Source of the DNA: Chitinophaga pendula
GTDB taxonomy: Bacteria; Bacteroidota; Bacteroidia; Chitinophagales; Chitinophagaceae
Direction: 5' to 3'
DNA length: 64,000 nt
Assembly (NCBI RefSeq): GCF_020386615.1
Contig: NZ_CP077769.1
Coordinates: 3,782,001 to 3,846,000, forward strand
The notes under the pieces: model-generated
What the model saw: only the letters and a program-made list of their open reading frames with translations
What the model was told of the DNA's origin: nothing
The model's database searches: none
In this document: piece after piece, positions 1-9,792 of the stretch
Layout of the letters: every line of letters starts with the position of its first letter
How positions within the stretch are numbered: the first letter of the stretch is position 1
Made by a program: the position numbers and the translations under genes

Positions 1-1639
1 CGGATTTCCATTTCAGCGCAGCATTGATCCTTTTGCTGCCGGTTCTGGTGATATAGAATTGTTCGTATAATACTACAAAATATTTATGCAGCTGGATATT
101 AAAGCGAGCGAGCAGGTGGTCGAGTATTTTGTGTTTGCGTTGACGGTAGGTGAGATCTGATTCCAACCCCTGTTTTAATGCTCTGACGTATTCGTTATTC
201 TTATCTGCCATAAATGATTCCCATCCTGTGCTTGTCTTATCTGTACCTTTATTGTTAAAGGCCTGCAATAGTTCATTTATATAAGGCACATCGTAGAGCG
301 GTTGAACGGCATAGGTAGCGGGGTACAGATCATCGGTAACGGGTGCGAAGAAGTCTCCTATCTGTTGCAGCTGAGCGAGGTAGTTTGCCATCAGTTGTTC
401 GAAGAAGAGCAGGTATGCTTTCAATTGTCTGGCCTGTGCCTGTTCTGGCAGCGGTGCATCTTTGGGCAAGCGGTTATATTCGCCGGTGTGATAGATGTGT
501 GGGAACAGGTGTTGTATGGAATGATAGGTACCGATATCGCGATATTGTCCATTCAGGGACAGTAGCAGGTTGCCGGTTCGCTGGCCTACAAAGTTACGTT
601 TTGCCACGATCTTCACCTGTTGATAAGTATTCCAGAATGCAGCATCTTTACTCCGTTCTTCATATTTATCGCTAAATATCCGGATATCATGCATTTCAGA
701 GGATATTCGAATAAAGGGATAATGTTGTTCTTTTACATCGATTGGTCTGCTGGTGTATTGTCCATCTTCGCCGGCGATGAGCAGCGATTTCACTTTAATA
801 ACGCCATCTACCATTGATACGGCTTTGATCAATTCTGCGGGATCTACTCTTTTTATACGCGGTTTGAGGTCGGTATCGATTACAAATCCTTTTCGCAGCA
901 GCGGGCCGGTATATATATGTTCTATGGATACTCCCATGTGTAATAGTTCTGTTTCTGTAAAGAACCGTACGGGAGGGTGTATAGTAAATTCGAATGCATT
1001 GCAGATCTTGGCGGTGATGGCCTGGGCGTCTTTTCGCCAGTCTACCATTACCTCTGCTTTAATATAGATATCCTGCGGGATGAGGAGCCTGGGTGTTTCG
1101 AAGTCATGTGCTATATTACGATGTGTATGCAGGCATTCTTTAACCAAATTGATAACGGCTTCTGCAGCAGAGGGATTTTCCTGCAGCCGCACGGCGGTTT
1201 CATCTTCTGCCTGTACAAAAACCTTGAACAGTCCTTTATCACAACCTGCCCTGGTGTTATTGGCAGTTGGTTGTTCTATCCATATATTTTCTATCTGATC
1301 AATTTCATCCAGCACCAGTTTGCGATAATCGTTGGCGGTGACTGGTCCGGAAGTCAGGATATCTGCTTTAGTAAAGAAGCTATGGAGTTTTCCATCTATC
1401 TTTCCATGTTTGTCGGCCAGGATATCTTCTATTGGAAAATCTGTTTTGTAACCCAGGTCTGTGATGGCATAACACAGGTGTTCGAGGATGGTGATCCCCG
1501 GGTCATGGATATTGTAATCTGTCCATATTCTGCCGGATAGTTCCTGTACTTTTTCTATAGCCTTTTTACGCAGGAAGGCATAGTCTGTAGAGGGAGGTCC
1601 GGGTATACGTTCCAGTTGTACAGGTTTAATAGCTGTCAT
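1..1639 (-). CDS. eCIS baseplate J-type protein with DYNIHDPGI motif (3' end beyond window)
   Basis: An open frame runs from an ATG at 1639 to the window edge without a stop, giving 546 residues of a protein that continues to the left. The N-terminus carries W-T-DYNIHDPGITILE around residues 39-53. This motif is characteristic of baseplate wedge proteins of the gp47/J type found in eCIS clusters next to the larger J protein. It is the most downstream visible gene of the contractile cluster, 28 bp after the 262-residue gene. In known eCIS, two large wedge proteins of this kind connect the spike hub to the sheath and hold fibres. The family call rests on the motif and the position; the exact counterpart (Afp11- or Afp12-like) cannot be fixed without the C-terminus. 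Confidence 0.75.
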   Translation of the reverse strand, partial: MTAIKPVQLERIPGPPSTDYAFLRKKAIEKVQELSGRIWTDYNIHDPGITILEHLCYAITDLGYKTDFPIEDILADKHGKIDGKLHSFFTKADILTSGPVTANDYRKLVLDEIDQIENIWIEQPTANNTRAGCDKGLFKVFVQAEDETAVRLQENPSAAEAVINLVKECLHTHRNIAHDFETPRLLIPQDIYIKAEVMVDWRKDAQAITAKICNAFEFTIHPPVRFFTETELLHMGVSIEHIYTGPLLRKGFVIDTDLKPRIKRVDPAELIKAVSMVDGVIKVKSLLIAGEDGQYTSRPIDVKEQHYPFIRISSEMHDIRIFSDKYEERSKDAAFWNTYQQVKIVAKRNFVGQRTGNLLLSLNGQYRDIGTYHSIQHLFPHIYHTGEYNRLPKDAPLPEQAQARQLKAYLLFFEQLMANYLAQLQQIGDFFAPVTDDLYPATYAVQPLYDVPYINELLQAFNNKGTDKTSTGWESFMADKNNEYVRALKQGLESDLTYRQRKHKILDHLLARFNIQLHKYFVVLYEQFYITRTGSKRINAALKWKS

Positions 1640-1667
1640 AACGTATCATTTTTCGGATAGTTCCTGT

Positions 1668-2456
1668 TTAGTAGTAATATTCATCCGGCAGGAATTGTTC
1701 ATCGCTCCATAGTCTGGCTATCTGGTAGTATACATCTATGCCAGCGCCATAGTTGCTATTGGTGCGCAGTTGCAGCTCATAATTATGTGTATGACCTTTT
1801 TTCCAACGTAGTTTTATTTTATTCCAGCAGAATCCGAAGAAGGCACAGCTTTGGCGGACTTTATTATGTCGTCCGCCGAAGGCGCTGACAGCATAGGCAT
1901 GCATCATGGCGAAGCGGCCGGTACCTTTTTTGCCGGTCCGGGCGATCACTTCAAAAGCCTGACAATTGTCCAGGTCGGCCAGGATGGTTTGCCATTTGCC
2001 ATTGGCGGCGATCTTTCCGGTTTTGAAGGTGCCTGTACGTCCTTGCATGGCAACGAACCCGTTGATATCTACTTTAACATCCGGGCTAGCTTTTTTGCCT
2101 ATGCCTAAGCTACCATCGAGGTGGAAGAAAAAGCTTTTTTCATCTTGTCCGGTTTCTTGTCTGCCTGTGTCGAAGGGTTGCATGCGCAAGCCGGGTTGTT
2201 GTCCTTCTTCCTTTTCGATCAGGAAAAAGGGATCGAGGTCGTCGGTGGTGCGATAGAAAGAGATCAGGCGTCTGGATTGTCCTAATGTAGATATGAGGAG
2301 GCCATTCTGTTCGTCCTTTAGAAATCCATCTTCATGCTTATTGATCGTGGAATCGATCAGGTAGGCGAAGTGATTTTCGTTAGGCATTACGCCATTTTTG
2401 AAGTACTGTTTGAGTTCTTCTCTTCTGTATATTTTATTGTTCTTTATATCGTCCAT
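1668..2456 (-). CDS. Conserved eCIS-associated protein of unknown function, possibly fibre- or wedge-linked
   Basis: This 262-residue protein sits between the two baseplate-J-type genes. Its N-terminus (about residues 10-45) has an acidic and basic helical segment with YFKNGVMPNENHF, followed by a glycine-rich middle (GSLGIGKK, about 115-122). Its C-terminal third is aromatic- and basic-rich and looks like a compact beta domain, ending in DEYYY. There is no signal peptide or transmembrane segment, as expected for a particle component assembled in the cytoplasm. The Gly/Asn-rich, beta-looking architecture resembles tail-fibre or adhesin modules, but I recognise no catalytic motif. Structural-component status is inferred from operon position; the function is not known to me. 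Confidence 0.6.
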   Translation of the reverse strand: MDDIKNNKIYRREELKQYFKNGVMPNENHFAYLIDSTINKHEDGFLKDEQNGLLISTLGQSRRLISFYRTTDDLDPFFLIEKEEGQQPGLRMQPFDTGRQETGQDEKSFFFHLDGSLGIGKKASPDVKVDINGFVAMQGRTGTFKTGKIAANGKWQTILADLDNCQAFEVIARTGKKGTGRFAMMHAYAVSAFGGRHNKVRQSCAFFGFCWNKIKLRWKKGHTHNYELQLRTNSNYGAGIDVYYQIARLWSDEQFLPDEYYY

Positions 2457-2496
2457 ATGCGTATATTTTTATAAAGGGGCCAGTGTTATTTACTTG

Positions 2497-5400
2497 TTAT
2501 CTGCCGGCACTACTGATGGTGATGGTGAGCATTTCTTCCTGATCCAATATTTCACGGGGAATGATCTCTGGTGGTGGCGAGGCTTGTTTAGCTTTACCGA
2601 TCAGGAGTTCATCATGGATCTGTAACATACCTATACCTAGTGGTTGTTGTTCCTGGTATTCATATTTATCGCCCAATACGGTGATGAGGTGTTGGTCGGA
2701 AGGGATCAACACCCCCTCTGCTACGGAGGGCCGGATGAATGGGATATCGCCCTGGGCGGTATCTATTACATGGCCGATTTTCCGTCCGTTGAAAGGATGT
2801 GTGGTCATATAGACATGTACCAATGAGAATGCGGTAACATATTCCACATAGGGTAGTTTATGTATATAATTCATCAGTTCGGAGCGGTACAGATTACTGC
2901 CTATTTTCAAACTGGAGGCTTCGTCAAACAGCCAGGGGCAGATATACTGGCGAATATCCTCTGTGAGCCTGGTCAGGTAGTAACTATTGTTATGGACGTT
3001 GCTTTTTTCGAATTTGATCTGACAGACGACCTTAACCTTCTCGTATACGGGGTTTCTGATTTCTACTTTCAGGGAAGGAAATAATGTTTGTTGTACGAAG
3101 CGGTTGATACGGAACAACGTTGTTAGTGCTACTTTGGGTTCTGCGGAGAGGAATTTCCCATTATCTGATTGCCGCGGGACGACGACCATACGAATGTCTG
3201 CATCGGTATTAAACTCGTACTGTTCGGCTTCTGTGGCGGAGAATACTTTTACGATTCCTACTTCCGGAAATGTCTGCAGCATTACCTGTGCTATATCGAT
3301 GCTGGTGAGTGCGCGTTGTTTATGGCGTAATCTTTCGCTGACGCGGGTATAGTATTCTTTGTCAGACTCTCGTTTTCTGCCACCGAACGAAGGGAACAGC
3401 TGCCATATTTTCTGTATGGTCTTCAAGTCTGATTTTAGTTTTTTGATAGCGTTGCCAGGTATCCACAGTTGTTGTTCCAGGCTACTTCCCTCTTCATCGA
3501 TGATCCTTTCGGCTATGCCTGCATTGGGGAATATGCCTATTACTCTGGGGTGGATGATACCTGCTTTTTTCTGTGCTACTCTCAGCCAGTACAGGGAAGG
3601 GTCCATCAGGGGATTTCCTTTTTTTATGCCAGCCGGTATTTTTAGTTTGATGATACCGGTACCGGAGAGATGGCGGGTACTATCGGAGAGTATGTGTTCC
3701 TGTGTGAAAGGCTTCCATCCCTGTTCGTCGAGGTAGCTCCATTCTATGAGCGGGGCATCCAGGACGGTGCTGCTGTAGTGTTCTTCTTTCAACTGGAAGA
3801 GCAGGCTGAGTTCTTCCTGCGGGATGAGATCGTTGAAGCCGATGTATAAGTTAGCCTGGTTTTCGAAATCGGGTAGTAGTGGGAAGATGTTTCCTCCGCT
3901 TCTGGGATATACCTGCTGGCATCCGAAGGGGCAGACATGGAATACTTCTGTTTCTATTTCTTTTTTAGAACCGTTAACGCCGATCAGTATTTCAGCATGT
4001 TCCAGTTCATAGTTAATGCTGATGGATTTAGCCATGGGGGCGTAAGGGGCGTTGGGTAACGGGCCTTTCCGTTTCTTTTTGGCATTTTCCATCACTGCGG
4101 ACGGAAATATCTGAGCGAACAGGTTATGTCCAAATCCTTCGGAAGGCCGGGCTAATTCCAGGCGTACCACGCCGTTGTTGTAGAAGTTTTTGAGTGTGTC
4201 TGCGTCTGCGGACAGCAGCATTCCTTCCGGGAAGGTGATCTTCCGGAAGTCTATACCACGTATGCGGGTGGTATCGGACAGGTGGATATTACCTTCGTTA
4301 TCGCGAGTGGTTTCGAACAAGTGAAAGAGTTGCTGGTCGTCTGGTTTAGGCAGGTACATTCCATCATTGAGGCCGCTGATGCCTACCTGGAATGCATTAT
4401 TTGTCATTCCGGCGCGATAGGCTGCATAGTAACTGTCAAAGCCATCTTTTTCTCTAGGGAGGTTCAGCCAGTTGATCCTGATATTGAAGTTCCGGGTATA
4501 CTTATTGAATACGTTGGTGCTGCGAATATCGAGGAAAGCGCCGACGGCGGGCTGTGTACCGAACAGATAAAAAGGGTTGGCGGCGTTGAGTTCGCCCGTC
4601 ATGCCATAGAGTTTTAGTGAACGGAAGCCGACGACTTTAGCATTTACGGCGACCCTTTCGAGTAAGAGATGCCGGAGGAATGAATAGGGATGATGTGCGC
4701 TGGCATTGTTGAGCAGCAGGCGTAACAATGGGTTAGCGGCGCTGTATTGTCCGCCATGTATGACCGGGTTATATACGACTACCGGGGGCTCTGCTGTTTC
4801 CAGTATGAAGCTGATCTCGAGGCTGCGGGCATTTGATTTATTCATCCAGCATTGTGCGCTATAACGTTCTACCTGTCGCCAGCCGGCGGCTGATGTATAG
4901 CTTATCTGGAATGCACCAGCTAATAATTCTCCCATGACGATGTCGACCCTTCTTCCGACCACTGCAGCATAGTTGTGTACATATGCCAGTAGTTGTTGAA
5001 ACGTGAGCATATCGAAATACAGGGACAGGTGTATGCTTCGGCGGCCTTCCGGCAGGAACAGGACAGGCGATCCGATGATGAACCCGATATCGGTATCGCT
5101 CATGGTACGCTGTGCCGGGGAGCGGTCATGCTGGTCTTCTCCCATCAGGGGCCAGGTGTTTATGTTAGGATGTTCTGTTGTGAATGTGACGGGAGGTAGT
5201 ATATTAGGCGTATCGGCAAAATGTTGTGCTTCGCGTATATCCTGATTTTTCACGGACTGGGCGCTTACCTGCAGGTAGTCGCTTTCGAACAAGGTATGTA
5301 GTGCCTGTATCTGTACTGGCTGTACTTTGAGTGGTTCAAGCATCTTATAGGTCAATGCCGGGGCATCTGGCTGTAAGGTGGCTATGAGCTGTTCGCCTAC

Positions 5401-6321
5401 GGGAATGACGATTGTTCTTGCATTAGGTGCCGGCTCAAAACATACATGCACCTGATCGGGGGCCGGGTTTCTTTGTGTTATTCCTAATATATTCCGGTAG
5501 TATAGATTGAGGTGCCGTAGGGGCAGCTGATTGATATGTTGCTGCAGGTATTGATACAGGTCTGTGAAAGTAAATAAGAGACCGGTATGCGGGTGGTGTA
5601 CGGGGGCTTCTCTTGGTGCGTTAAGGTAGTCCTGTGCAGATTTTGTCAGCTGGTAGAAGATCGCGCGGTAGTTATTGTATATTTCTTCCAGTGTGGCATA
5701 TCCTTCGAATGAGAAGGCGGTATCCTGGCGGGTTTTGACTGCATGCGGGAAGAGCTGCTGTAAAGCTGTCTGTACGCTTAATGTACGAAAGCCACCCGGA
5801 TGTTCTTTGGCTTCGCGGGGGAATAGTTGCTGCACGGTTTCTTCGCAATGCAGCAGCCTGGTCATATCTTGTTCTACACTGACCATTACGGCCTGCAGGT
5901 AGGACCAGATATGATAGGTCCGGTCGGCATGTTGCAGTTGGCTGAGGAAGTTCATCAGCAGCAATCCGATGTCGTACAGCAGTTCAAAAAATGCTTTGGT
6001 AGCATGGAATGCGATTTCGCTGTAGCCGGTGCTTTGCATGGTTTCGCGTATGCGCAGGTATTGCTCTTCATAAGCGGTAAAATCCAGGGCACCGGCAGAG
6101 ATCATGAGGATGATGAGATCGGAGGAAAAGAATTCCCGCCAGTCTCCTTCCGGTATATTGTTAAAGTTGTAATAGGTAAACTGGGTGGACAGGTGAGAGA
6201 GGTACCTGATCAGTTCCTGAGAGGACCTATCATCCACTTTAACATATTCAGGCATCAACGTTTCGAGTTGCCTTTCTGCCTGGCTAATGCCATCCTGTAT
6301 ATGTACAAAAAAATTATCCAT
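2497..6321 (-). CDS. Giant baseplate J/gp47-type wedge protein of the eCIS
   Basis: This 1274-residue protein is much longer than phage gp47/J proteins but comparable to the large Afp11/Pvc11-type wedge proteins. The C-terminal part contains the conserved segment RLRHKQRALTSIDIAQVML (from about residue 997), which precedes the FPEV.IVKVFSATE strand typical of this family. A further conserved block follows (IGSNLYRSELMNYIHKLPYV, about 1140-1165). The N-terminal approximately 900 residues are poorly recognisable and probably make the wedge arms. The gene follows the gp25-like gene by 54 bp and is co-directional with the rest of the cluster. The role in triggering sheath contraction is inferred from the family. 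Confidence 0.8.
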   Translation of the reverse strand: MDNFFVHIQDGISQAERQLETLMPEYVKVDDRSSQELIRYLSHLSTQFTYYNFNNIPEGDWREFFSSDLIILMISAGALDFTAYEEQYLRIRETMQSTGYSEIAFHATKAFFELLYDIGLLLMNFLSQLQHADRTYHIWSYLQAVMVSVEQDMTRLLHCEETVQQLFPREAKEHPGGFRTLSVQTALQQLFPHAVKTRQDTAFSFEGYATLEEIYNNYRAIFYQLTKSAQDYLNAPREAPVHHPHTGLLFTFTDLYQYLQQHINQLPLRHLNLYYRNILGITQRNPAPDQVHVCFEPAPNARTIVIPVGEQLIATLQPDAPALTYKMLEPLKVQPVQIQALHTLFESDYLQVSAQSVKNQDIREAQHFADTPNILPPVTFTTEHPNINTWPLMGEDQHDRSPAQRTMSDTDIGFIIGSPVLFLPEGRRSIHLSLYFDMLTFQQLLAYVHNYAAVVGRRVDIVMGELLAGAFQISYTSAAGWRQVERYSAQCWMNKSNARSLEISFILETAEPPVVVYNPVIHGGQYSAANPLLRLLLNNASAHHPYSFLRHLLLERVAVNAKVVGFRSLKLYGMTGELNAANPFYLFGTQPAVGAFLDIRSTNVFNKYTRNFNIRINWLNLPREKDGFDSYYAAYRAGMTNNAFQVGISGLNDGMYLPKPDDQQLFHLFETTRDNEGNIHLSDTTRIRGIDFRKITFPEGMLLSADADTLKNFYNNGVVRLELARPSEGFGHNLFAQIFPSAVMENAKKKRKGPLPNAPYAPMAKSISINYELEHAEILIGVNGSKKEIETEVFHVCPFGCQQVYPRSGGNIFPLLPDFENQANLYIGFNDLIPQEELSLLFQLKEEHYSSTVLDAPLIEWSYLDEQGWKPFTQEHILSDSTRHLSGTGIIKLKIPAGIKKGNPLMDPSLYWLRVAQKKAGIIHPRVIGIFPNAGIAERIIDEEGSSLEQQLWIPGNAIKKLKSDLKTIQKIWQLFPSFGGRKRESDKEYYTRVSERLRHKQRALTSIDIAQVMLQTFPEVGIVKVFSATEAEQYEFNTDADIRMVVVPRQSDNGKFLSAEPKVALTTLFRINRFVQQTLFPSLKVEIRNPVYEKVKVVCQIKFEKSNVHNNSYYLTRLTEDIRQYICPWLFDEASSLKIGSNLYRSELMNYIHKLPYVEYVTAFSLVHVYMTTHPFNGRKIGHVIDTAQGDIPFIRPSVAEGVLIPSDQHLITVLGDKYEYQEQQPLGIGMLQIHDELLIGKAKQASPPPEIIPREILDQEEMLTITISSAGR

Positions 6322-6375
6322 AAGTCCTGCTCCACATATCGTTAATAGTATAGCTGCGGAATATGCCGGGGAATT

Positions 6376-6801
6376 TTATTCTTCTTCCGGCAGGTTAGTT
6401 CCTTCTATGAGGTAGAATGGGTATACCATGTTATGCCGGGTATTGGTGGCGATGATGGTAAAGTGTAATTGTATATATAGGGCACCCTGTTGGAAAGTGC
6501 GATCTTCTACGGTAGCATTGATGAAGTTGATCCTTGGTTCATAGTTGAGTAATGCGTGATAGATAATGTGATTGAGTTCGCTGATGAGTCTGGAGTCGGC
6601 GACTTCAAACACCAGTTTATGCAGGTTGCAGCCGAATTCGGGTTGCATGATACGTTCTCCACGTATGGTACCGAGGATGATACGGATGCTTTCTTCGATG
6701 TCTGCTATATCGGATACCATTAGTACGGTACCCGCTGTTTTATCGAAGGCGGGAGGGAAGCTCCAGCCTGTTCCGAGGAATGATCTTACTTCTGGCAGCA
6801 T
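6376..6801 (-). CDS. gp25-like baseplate wedge protein
   Basis: This 141-residue protein matches the GPW/gp25 family in length and core motif: I-x-ESIRIILGTIRGER at about 34-50, followed by PEFGCNLHKLVFE. In contractile tails and eCIS (Afp9/Pvc9-like), gp25 joins the baseplate inner ring to the first sheath ring. The start ATG lies directly after the stop of the PAAR gene (stop at 6805-6807, ATG at 6799-6801), so the two are translationally close. No unusual residues are visible. The assignment is firm at the family level. Confidence 0.9.
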   Translation of the reverse strand: MLPEVRSFLGTGWSFPPAFDKTAGTVLMVSDIADIEESIRIILGTIRGERIMQPEFGCNLHKLVFEVADSRLISELNHIIYHALLNYEPRINFINATVEDRTFQQGALYIQLHFTIIATNTRHNMVYPFYLIEGTNLPEEE

Positions 6802-6804
6802 ATG

Positions 6805-7095
6805 TTAACCTATTAATACGGTGGGAAATCCGAGGACGATGGTCCCTCCATGAGCGGTGAGGTCGCCCATGCGGGCGGCTGGTCTGCCACCGATCAATAC
6901 GGTGAAGGACCCCATGACGATCATATCCGGAGGGCCGACGCATACGGCGGTATCTCCGGCGCAGGCCGCGGGGAGGCCTCCGATCAACACGGTTGGAGTT
7001 CCGGGGCCTGCGATGGGGCCACCTACATGCGGTACCAGTACGGTTACCAGGGGGCATGTATGCATATCAGTGAGTCTTGCGGCCGGTTGTCCCAT
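6805..7095 (-). CDS. PAAR-repeat spike-tip protein
   Basis: This 96-residue protein begins with PAARLTDMHTCP, followed by PHVGGPI. It has three repeats of the VLIGG-x-PAA-x-x-GD type, in which His, Cys and Gly residues recur. This is the PAAR fold, which forms a sharp metal-binding cone on the trimeric spike. It lies 19 bp after the VgrG-like spike gene it would cap and just before gp25, the usual eCIS order. The protein is a bare PAAR domain with no effector extension, so any toxin cargo must be carried elsewhere (tube lumen or a gene outside the window). Confidence 0.93.
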   Translation of the reverse strand: MGQPAARLTDMHTCPLVTVLVPHVGGPIAGPGTPTVLIGGLPAACAGDTAVCVGPPDMIVMGSFTVLIGGRPAARMGDLTAHGGTIVLGFPTVLIG

Positions 7096-7114
7096 AAGTT
7101 ATTTTTTTAGTGAT

Positions 7115-8944
7115 TTAATTGATCATTACGATTGCGCCCTGGATGATGGTAGTACCTGATGCGGACACCTGAGCGGACAGGTTACCGCTGCCGGTAAAGG
7201 CCATCTGAGCGGTATTATTGACATTGAGTCCGGATATGGCAACGTCCATCGGTGATGACAAGGTGATACCCAGGTCGCCGTTGACGCTTATTTTGCCAGA
7301 CGCTTTTATATCGAGATTGGCCACGCTGGTGATGGTGATACCGGAAGCCGCTGTAGTGATATTATTGCCATTCTGATCTGTGATCTTAATTCCCATATCC
7401 ATATCGCTCAGTACGATGGTGTTATTACCCGGCGTAATCAGGGTGATCACTTTTTTCTCATCGTCGAAGGTGACTTTCAGTTGGGCTTTAGTGACTAGTG
7501 CTTTGGTATAGTTCATATTATCTGCCGGTGTGAAAGGCGGTGTTTTCTGTTGGCTGTACAGGCATCCCAATATGATGGGGTATCTGGGATCGCTTTCGAG
7601 GAAACCTATCACTACTTCATCTCCGACCTCTGGGTAGAAGAAAGCGCCGGCGTTGGAAGTAGCGTAAAAGTTGGCTAATCTGGCCCAAGTGCCTGTCTGG
7701 CCTTCAGCCATGGAGGCTAATTTCACCTGAACGCGGTATTCTGCGCCCGGATCTTCTGAGATGGCTACTACTGTAGCCAGCTGCAGGCCGTTGATGGCAG
7801 GTAGTTGTCCGTTGGCGGGATATCCGGAGAAGTATTCTTTTTCATAGATCGCCTTGCTTTCCAGGCCGAATCGGACGTCGGTTGTCCATTTACCATCTTC
7901 CAGTGTATGGGTGACTGCTGATACGTAGGCGTCGCCGCTGAAGCGGGTGCCTACGCCCTGCAGTTCGATGAGGGTGTTGGGTAGTACGGTGGCATTTCCC
8001 ATGAAGGATACGTTTCCGCGGGCAGCCTGCAGGCGTGCGCGTAGCAGGGTACTATTGGCCCATGTCTGCAATTCGTTTTGCAACATGGGAGTATTGGAGG
8101 TGAGCTGTTGTGCCGGTTGTCCGAGTGTACCTGCCAGCGTATTCATTGCCATGTTACCCTGTTTGTTGATGGTAGGTTCTGTTGCCTGGGAGTTGACCAA
8201 TGTTTGTTGGCGGGGATCCCAGGCCGCAGCGGAGAGGGAAGGCGGTTGTTTTTCGGCATTCAGTTCTGCATGAAAGGAGATAATGGATTCTCCGAATGCG
8301 ACCCTCAATATGGCGCTGGAGGACACTGCCGGGGGACCGACCACGATATCTTCCGGCGCCTGGGTAATGATATAACCATTGAATTCGGCTCTTGCCAGGA
8401 GGAAGTCCCAGTCTGTGGCAAATTTCTGGAAGGTGATTTCATTTATTCCGGAGGTTGCTTTTACGGAGGCGGACAGTCCGGCGTCAGATATCAAGGTGCT
8501 GATGATGTTACTATCGAGTTCGTCTGCGAACACGGCATCTTTTCGGCCCAGGGTCAGTTTTACGGCTTTATGTTTGCAGGTTACCTGTAATCTGAAGCTG
8601 CCATCTGTCATGACCTGTATGGCCTGTTTCACTACTATTCCGCTGAAGAGTAGGGCTTCTGCGGAGTTACCATACCCTGCTGTGATCTTTATGATGGCAC
8701 CAGGTATAAAGTACTCGCTGTCGCTGGCAGGGAAGTCGGGTACTACGCCATCCTGGCTAACGGAGGCGGTGCTATCTTCTGATACGGAGCCATCAGAGAG
8801 TAGTATTTCCGCGTAGGATATTCTATTCACTTCATGGTGTATGGTGATGGCAATGACCGGGTATAGGTCCTGCATAGTTGTCCCATTGGCTGTAACGGTG
8901 AATCGGAGCGTAGGATCTGTAATATCTATCGGTGATGCTAACAT
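7115..8944 (-). CDS. VgrG/gp5-gp27-like central spike protein (Pvc8/Afp8-like)
   Basis: The protein has 609 residues. Residues 1-370 resemble the gp27-like hub (late-control GPD fold). Residues about 385-465 form the gp5-type OB fold with YRVQVKLASM and EVGDEVVIGF (439-448), and the C-terminal approximately 120 residues are Gly/Ile/Thr-rich with short repeats typical of the triple-stranded beta-helix needle. It would form the trimeric puncturing spike that receives the PAAR tip encoded next. The ATG lies 3 bp from the LysM gene stop, so the two are tightly coupled. No enzymatic C-terminal extension is seen. Confidence 0.92.
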   Translation of the reverse strand: MLASPIDITDPTLRFTVTANGTTMQDLYPVIAITIHHEVNRISYAEILLSDGSVSEDSTASVSQDGVVPDFPASDSEYFIPGAIIKITAGYGNSAEALLFSGIVVKQAIQVMTDGSFRLQVTCKHKAVKLTLGRKDAVFADELDSNIISTLISDAGLSASVKATSGINEITFQKFATDWDFLLARAEFNGYIITQAPEDIVVGPPAVSSSAILRVAFGESIISFHAELNAEKQPPSLSAAAWDPRQQTLVNSQATEPTINKQGNMAMNTLAGTLGQPAQQLTSNTPMLQNELQTWANSTLLRARLQAARGNVSFMGNATVLPNTLIELQGVGTRFSGDAYVSAVTHTLEDGKWTTDVRFGLESKAIYEKEYFSGYPANGQLPAINGLQLATVVAISEDPGAEYRVQVKLASMAEGQTGTWARLANFYATSNAGAFFYPEVGDEVVIGFLESDPRYPIILGCLYSQQKTPPFTPADNMNYTKALVTKAQLKVTFDDEKKVITLITPGNNTIVLSDMDMGIKITDQNGNNITTAASGITITSVANLDIKASGKISVNGDLGITLSSPMDVAISGLNVNNTAQMAFTGSGNLSAQVSASGTTIIQGAIVMIN

Positions 8945-8947
8945 GCG

Positions 8948-9625
8948 CTATTTCTTTAGCGGAGGAAAATATATCTCGTCTCCCGGTTGAATATCGTGAA
9001 TGCTGTTCAGTCCGTTGATCCTGGCTACTTCCATATACCAGGAAGCGTGACCATAGATGCGGAATGCCATCAGGGGCAGTGTATCTCCTGCTTTGACGGT
9101 GCGGACATGTGTCAGGTCGGGGGAGCTCTTTTTGGACTTCATCAGTTTTTCGCTGAAGGCCACTGATTCGAGGACGCTTAGTCTAACGATCGCACGCAAT
9201 GGTGATCCATCGGGATTGAACAAGGTATATTCTATTTTGATGCTTGAGCATACCCCGATGAATATGGGTGCAGTGCCGCCCCAGCTGATCTTTAGATAGT
9301 TAGGGCGATGTTCTGTTCCCTGGTAATCATAGACTACCCCTTTGAGCTTTTCTATATAGGCTTCTACGGTTCCTCCATCCAGTTTGACAATACCAGTACC
9401 ATCTACCAGTAGTTCGAGGTCGATGGAACCGGACTCCATGCTGGAGAACACCTGTGTAGGTGCGCTGGCGCCGCTTTCTCCCGTCTTTTTATACCTGGCG
9501 GTATAATTGATGCTATACGATTTAGGATTGATCACGGCCTGGATGGAGCCTACCAATCCACTTTCGGCGGAAGGGTCGGAATAGCCGGTTATTTCGAGTT
9601 TTTGTAATGAACCTGAGCCTGTCAT
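8948..9625 (-). CDS. LysM-containing baseplate/hub protein (Afp7/Pvc7-like)
   Basis: The protein has 225 residues. The C-terminal region (about 174-225) is a LysM domain with VKAGDTLPLMAFRIYG and a PGDEIYFPP ending. The N-terminal part has the ESGSIDLELLVDGTG pattern common to phage gp53/gpX-type hub proteins. In eCIS this protein joins the tube end to the spike hub; here LysM is a tail-assembly module, not evidence of peptidoglycan binding. The start overlaps the preceding DUF5908 stop by 4 bp (ATGA at 9622-9625), which implies translational coupling. Confidence 0.9.
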   Translation of the reverse strand: MTGSGSLQKLEITGYSDPSAESGLVGSIQAVINPKSYSINYTARYKKTGESGASAPTQVFSSMESGSIDLELLVDGTGIVKLDGGTVEAYIEKLKGVVYDYQGTEHRPNYLKISWGGTAPIFIGVCSSIKIEYTLFNPDGSPLRAIVRLSVLESVAFSEKLMKSKKSSPDLTHVRTVKAGDTLPLMAFRIYGHASWYMEVARINGLNSIHDIQPGDEIYFPPLKK

Positions 9626-9789
9626 CTTTCCATATTGCGGTTAAGACCTTTCCATAATTTCTGCAGGCATTCGTCGATGATCTGTTCTTTCAACGTATCC
9701 AGTTCCTGCGGGGGAAGGGATTCGCGTTGTTGTGGTTTTTTATCTTCAACGGTGACCTTTACCACCAGTTCTCTTATTTCTATCGGCAT
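9622..9789 (-). CDS. DUF5908-type small eCIS protein
   Basis: A 55-codon frame translated by hand from an ATG at 9787-9789 to a TGA at 9622-9624. It starts MPIEIRELVVKVTVED and ends in an amphipathic helix (LDTLKEQIIDECLQKLWKG). Small proteins beginning with the P-I-E-I-x-E-L pattern (DUF5908) are regularly found between the second tube gene and the LysM gene of Bacteroidota eCIS and T6SS-like clusters. The stop overlaps the LysM start, and the start is 3 bp from the preceding tube gene stop. The position suggests an assembly chaperone or minor baseplate subunit, but the function is unknown. Confidence 0.82.
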   Translation of the reverse strand: MPIEIRELVVKVTVEDKKPQQRESLPPQELDTLKEQIIDECLQKLWKGLNRNMER

Positions 9790-9792
9790 ACG

